Source: Flavobacteriales bacterium (GTDB taxonomy: Bacteria > Bacteroidota > Bacteroidia > Flavobacteriales_D > Crocinitomicaceae). From it: a stretch of 9,597 nt of DNA. The notes below the pieces were generated by a model, which saw only the letters and a list, made by a program, of their open reading frames with translations, had not been told where the DNA came from and made no database searches. Both the position numbers and the translations under genes were made by a program. The stretch is taken from contig CANMFV010000024.1 of the NCBI GenBank assembly GCA_947496835.1, positions 1-9,597 of the forward strand, read 5' to 3'. Below, piece by piece: positions 7,841 through 9,597 of this stretch. The stretch's first letter is position 1; every line of letters begins with the position of its first letter.

Positions 7841-8017
7841 TGTGCTAATTGACTAGTGTGCTAATTAACTAGTGTGCTAATGTGCTAATTGTTCAATGTG
7901 CTAATTGTTCAATGTGCTAATTTACTAATGTGCTAATTGTTCAATGTGCTAATCTGCTAATGTGGTAATTTTTCAATGTTATAATTTGCTGATGAATCAA
8001 TGTGTTAATGATTTATG
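7834..8017 (+). repeat. Octamer repeat array 3 (8-base period)
   Basis: From TGATTAAT at 7834 the 8-base register is unbroken to about 8017. Exact GTGCTAAT copies start at 7842, 7858, 7874, 7882, 7898, 7914, 7930 and 7946. The partners vary: TGACTAGT, TAACTAGT, TTACTAAT, CTGCTAAT and TGTTCAAT, the last at 7890, 7906 and 7938. After 7962 the copies decay (GTGGTAAT, GTTATAAT, TTGCTGAT, GAATCAAT, GTGTTAAT). The array lies between converging genes and reaches within about 20 bases of the stop of the minus-strand gene. No hairpin terminator is present for either gene. Confidence 0.95.
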
Positions 8018-8034
8018 TCATTCATAGTGGGTGA

Positions 8035-9597
8035 TTAACCAAGGATGGTAATACGTTTTCGTTGTACTCCAATCAATACATAATAGACGCCCGGTTGAAT
8101 TCCTTTGAGATCGATTTGATTCGTGTAGGTTCCTGATCGTAATTCTGATCCATTTAAATCAACTAATTGGAAGGTTCCTTCAGATACTCCACTGATGTTC
8201 AATACTTGGTCTCCATTGATTGGATTAGGATAAACGAAAAACGTTTCTTCGAGTTCGTTCAATCCGGAATCAACAATGGTCAAATCTATGGTAACGACGC
8301 TATCACATCCATTAATACTTGTGAAAAACTGTGTGTGCAAAGCCGAAGTTGTGTATTCTTGTCCATTCCAAGTAAAAACATCAAAAACAGTTGAATCAAT
8401 TAGCGTACTAGTAATTGGGTGAATGGTTAAGTTTAAATTGACGATGGAATCACATCCTGTGGTACTTTGCAAAGAATCAATATATACACCACTTTGCCAA
8501 AACGTTTGACCGTTCCAACTAAAACTACCACAAGCACTTTCGCTAAGGTTCGAGTTGTAGGCTTGAACAATGATTAAATTCAATACAACCGTCGAATCAC
8601 AGCCCCAAACAGTTGTTCCCTGAAAAGGATATGTTCCACTTTGTGTGTATGTTTGACCGTTGAAGCTATAGGAATTGCAAGAAGAAATATTCAGTGTATT
8701 CGCATAAGCTAAATGCTGATTGATGTTCAATACCACCGCTGAACTTTGTCCACATGTATTTTGAGCCGCTACACTTACCGTTCCACTTACGAAACTTGGA
8801 TTAAATAATAAATTCAGTGTTGTCCCAATACTACCACCAGTTGCACCATTTGGTGTTGTCCAAACATAGGAAGTTGCACCACTTACAGGAGTTATTGAAT
8901 ATGATTCTGATCCATCATAGCAAAAATGAGCTGCACCTGAGATTCCTGTAGGTGCTATAGGAACTGTATTTACCGTAACCGTCACTGCCAAACGATTCGT
9001 AGATTCAACACCACTCACCGTCTGCGATGCGTAATAAGTAAGTCCGTTTGTCAAAACCGTTGTTCCGTTTAAAGGCGTTCCTCCAGTTGCGTTTGCGTAC
9101 CATTGAATAGACGTACCAGTTGCGGATAATTGTGAAAGCAATGCACCAGCACAAAATGTTTGAGCAGCGGAACCTGTTGGTGCAGCAGGTGGCGGTGGCG
9201 GTGGAACCAAGGTGAAATTAGCCGTAGAAACTCCACGATTTGACGATCCGTGGTAGCTGTAACTAAAACCATTACTTCCTGCTCTCGCCCATATTAAGCT
9301 AAGTGAACCAGTAGCAGCGATAAAATCGTGGTCATTTGCATCTCCTGTAATCAACGCTCTCGATGCAACTACAGTTCGAACACCTGACGCAACTGCATCA
9401 CTAACAATTGTCCAATTTTGCTGTGGATCTGCAGTTGGAGCCGAATAACCACCAATACTTGCATCAAATGAATTCAATGTTCCAGAGGTATGTACTGCTG
9501 CAACATCATTTCCAGAACCCATACTTGTCGCATCAAAACCAACTGCAAACCAACGCGTTGCTGGTCCAGTTAACGTTAAAGTTACTTGCGTACCAAC
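8035..9597 (-). CDS. Secreted multidomain protein: DOMON-like, Ig-like, PKD-like, repeats and type IX secretion sorting domain (N-terminus beyond window)
   Basis: The frame stays open to the right edge, so the Met codon at 9520-9522 is internal and only the C-terminal 520 residues are visible. Counted from the edge, residues 1 to about 130 look like a DOMON domain (TLTGPATRWFAVGF, then SMGSGNDV). Met26 and His116 are candidate haem ligands. A run of six prolines (132-137) is followed by an Ig-like domain of the Bacteroidota Ig_7 type (about 140-210; QTFCAG, IQWYANATGG, YYASQ). A PKD-like domain follows (about 215-292). Three roughly 40-residue repeats at about 306-344, 354-394 and 403-442 share a F-x-W/F-N-G-Q core and a G-C-D-S end. 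The tail (453-520) is a type A sorting domain with VYPNP and a G-V-Y-Y-V-L strand, which directs export by the type IX system and anchoring or release at the cell surface. The role is unknown; adhesion, or binding of haem or sugar, is possible. It converges on the HMA-like gene and is not in its operon. Confidence 0.88.
   Translation of the reverse strand, partial: VGTQVTLTLTGPATRWFAVGFDATSMGSGNDVAAVHTSGTLNSFDASIGGYSAPTADPQQNWTIVSDAVASGVRTVVASRALITGDANDHDFIAATGSLSLIWARAGSNGFSYSYHGSSNRGVSTANFTLVPPPPPPAAPTGSAAQTFCAGALLSQLSATGTSIQWYANATGGTPLNGTTVLTNGLTYYASQTVSGVESTNRLAVTVTVNTVPIAPTGISGAAHFCYDGSESYSITPVSGATSYVWTTPNGATGGSIGTTLNLLFNPSFVSGTVSVAAQNTCGQSSAVVLNINQHLAYANTLNISSCNSYSFNGQTYTQSGTYPFQGTTVWGCDSTVVLNLIIVQAYNSNLSESACGSFSWNGQTFWQSGVYIDSLQSTTGCDSIVNLNLTIHPITSTLIDSTVFDVFTWNGQEYTTSALHTQFFTSINGCDSVVTIDLTIVDSGLNELEETFFVYPNPINGDQVLNISGVSEGTFQLVDLNGSELRSGTYTNQIDLKGIQPGVYYVLIGVQRKRITILG

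Noticed and set aside
9069..9272. Minus-strand 67-residue frame inside the secreted protein gene
   Set aside because: It overlaps the large frame with clear Ig-like and DOMON-like content; the His/Leu-rich product is a frame shadow.

Overview
The window looks like chromosomal DNA from a member of the Bacteroidota, most likely a flavobacterium-like organism. The signs are a protein with a type IX secretion sorting tail, an outer-membrane TonB-dependent receptor with an N-terminal carboxypeptidase-regulatory-like domain, a Bacteroidota-type promoter (TTG, 20 bases, TAnnTTTG), AT-rich intergenic DNA and few purine-rich ribosome binding sites. The genus is not determined; Crocinitomicaceae/Fluviicola-like is only a guess.

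Left part (1-4385), housekeeping. The 3' part of a DUF3089 alpha/beta hydrolase gene enters from the left edge. It is followed by a full-length glycine decarboxylase gene (gcvP) with a recognisable promoter and a hairpin terminator, and then by bshB1, the deacetylase of bacillithiol synthesis. The terminator between gcvP and bshB1 argues that they are transcribed separately.

Middle part (4386-8034), a probable metal-handling module interleaved with unusual repeats. Three same-strand genes encode a small exported Cys-rich protein resembling the HYC_CC_PP family, a 731-residue TonB-dependent receptor with a Cys-Cys pair before its plug, and a small exported heavy-metal-associated (HMA-like) protein with a CxxC motif. 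The likely common theme is binding and import of a thiophilic metal such as copper, but the metal cannot be read from the sequence. Three arrays of a strictly 8-base-periodic repeat (core GTGCTAAT, mostly alternating with a variable octamer ending in AAT or AGT) lie after bshB1, between the receptor and HMA genes, and after the HMA gene. All three are in the same orientation as these genes. Two of them run into the preceding stop codon, so the repeat itself supplies the TAA. The arrays have different higher-order periods (16 bases in the first, 40 in the second) and two of them decay at the 3' side. They are the least explained element of the window.

Right part (8035-9597), minus strand. The C-terminal 520 residues of a large secreted protein converge on the third array. 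It carries a DOMON-like domain with candidate Met/His haem ligands, a proline linker, Ig-like and PKD-like domains, three roughly 40-residue repeats and a type A sorting domain for type IX secretion. Its N-terminus lies beyond the window.
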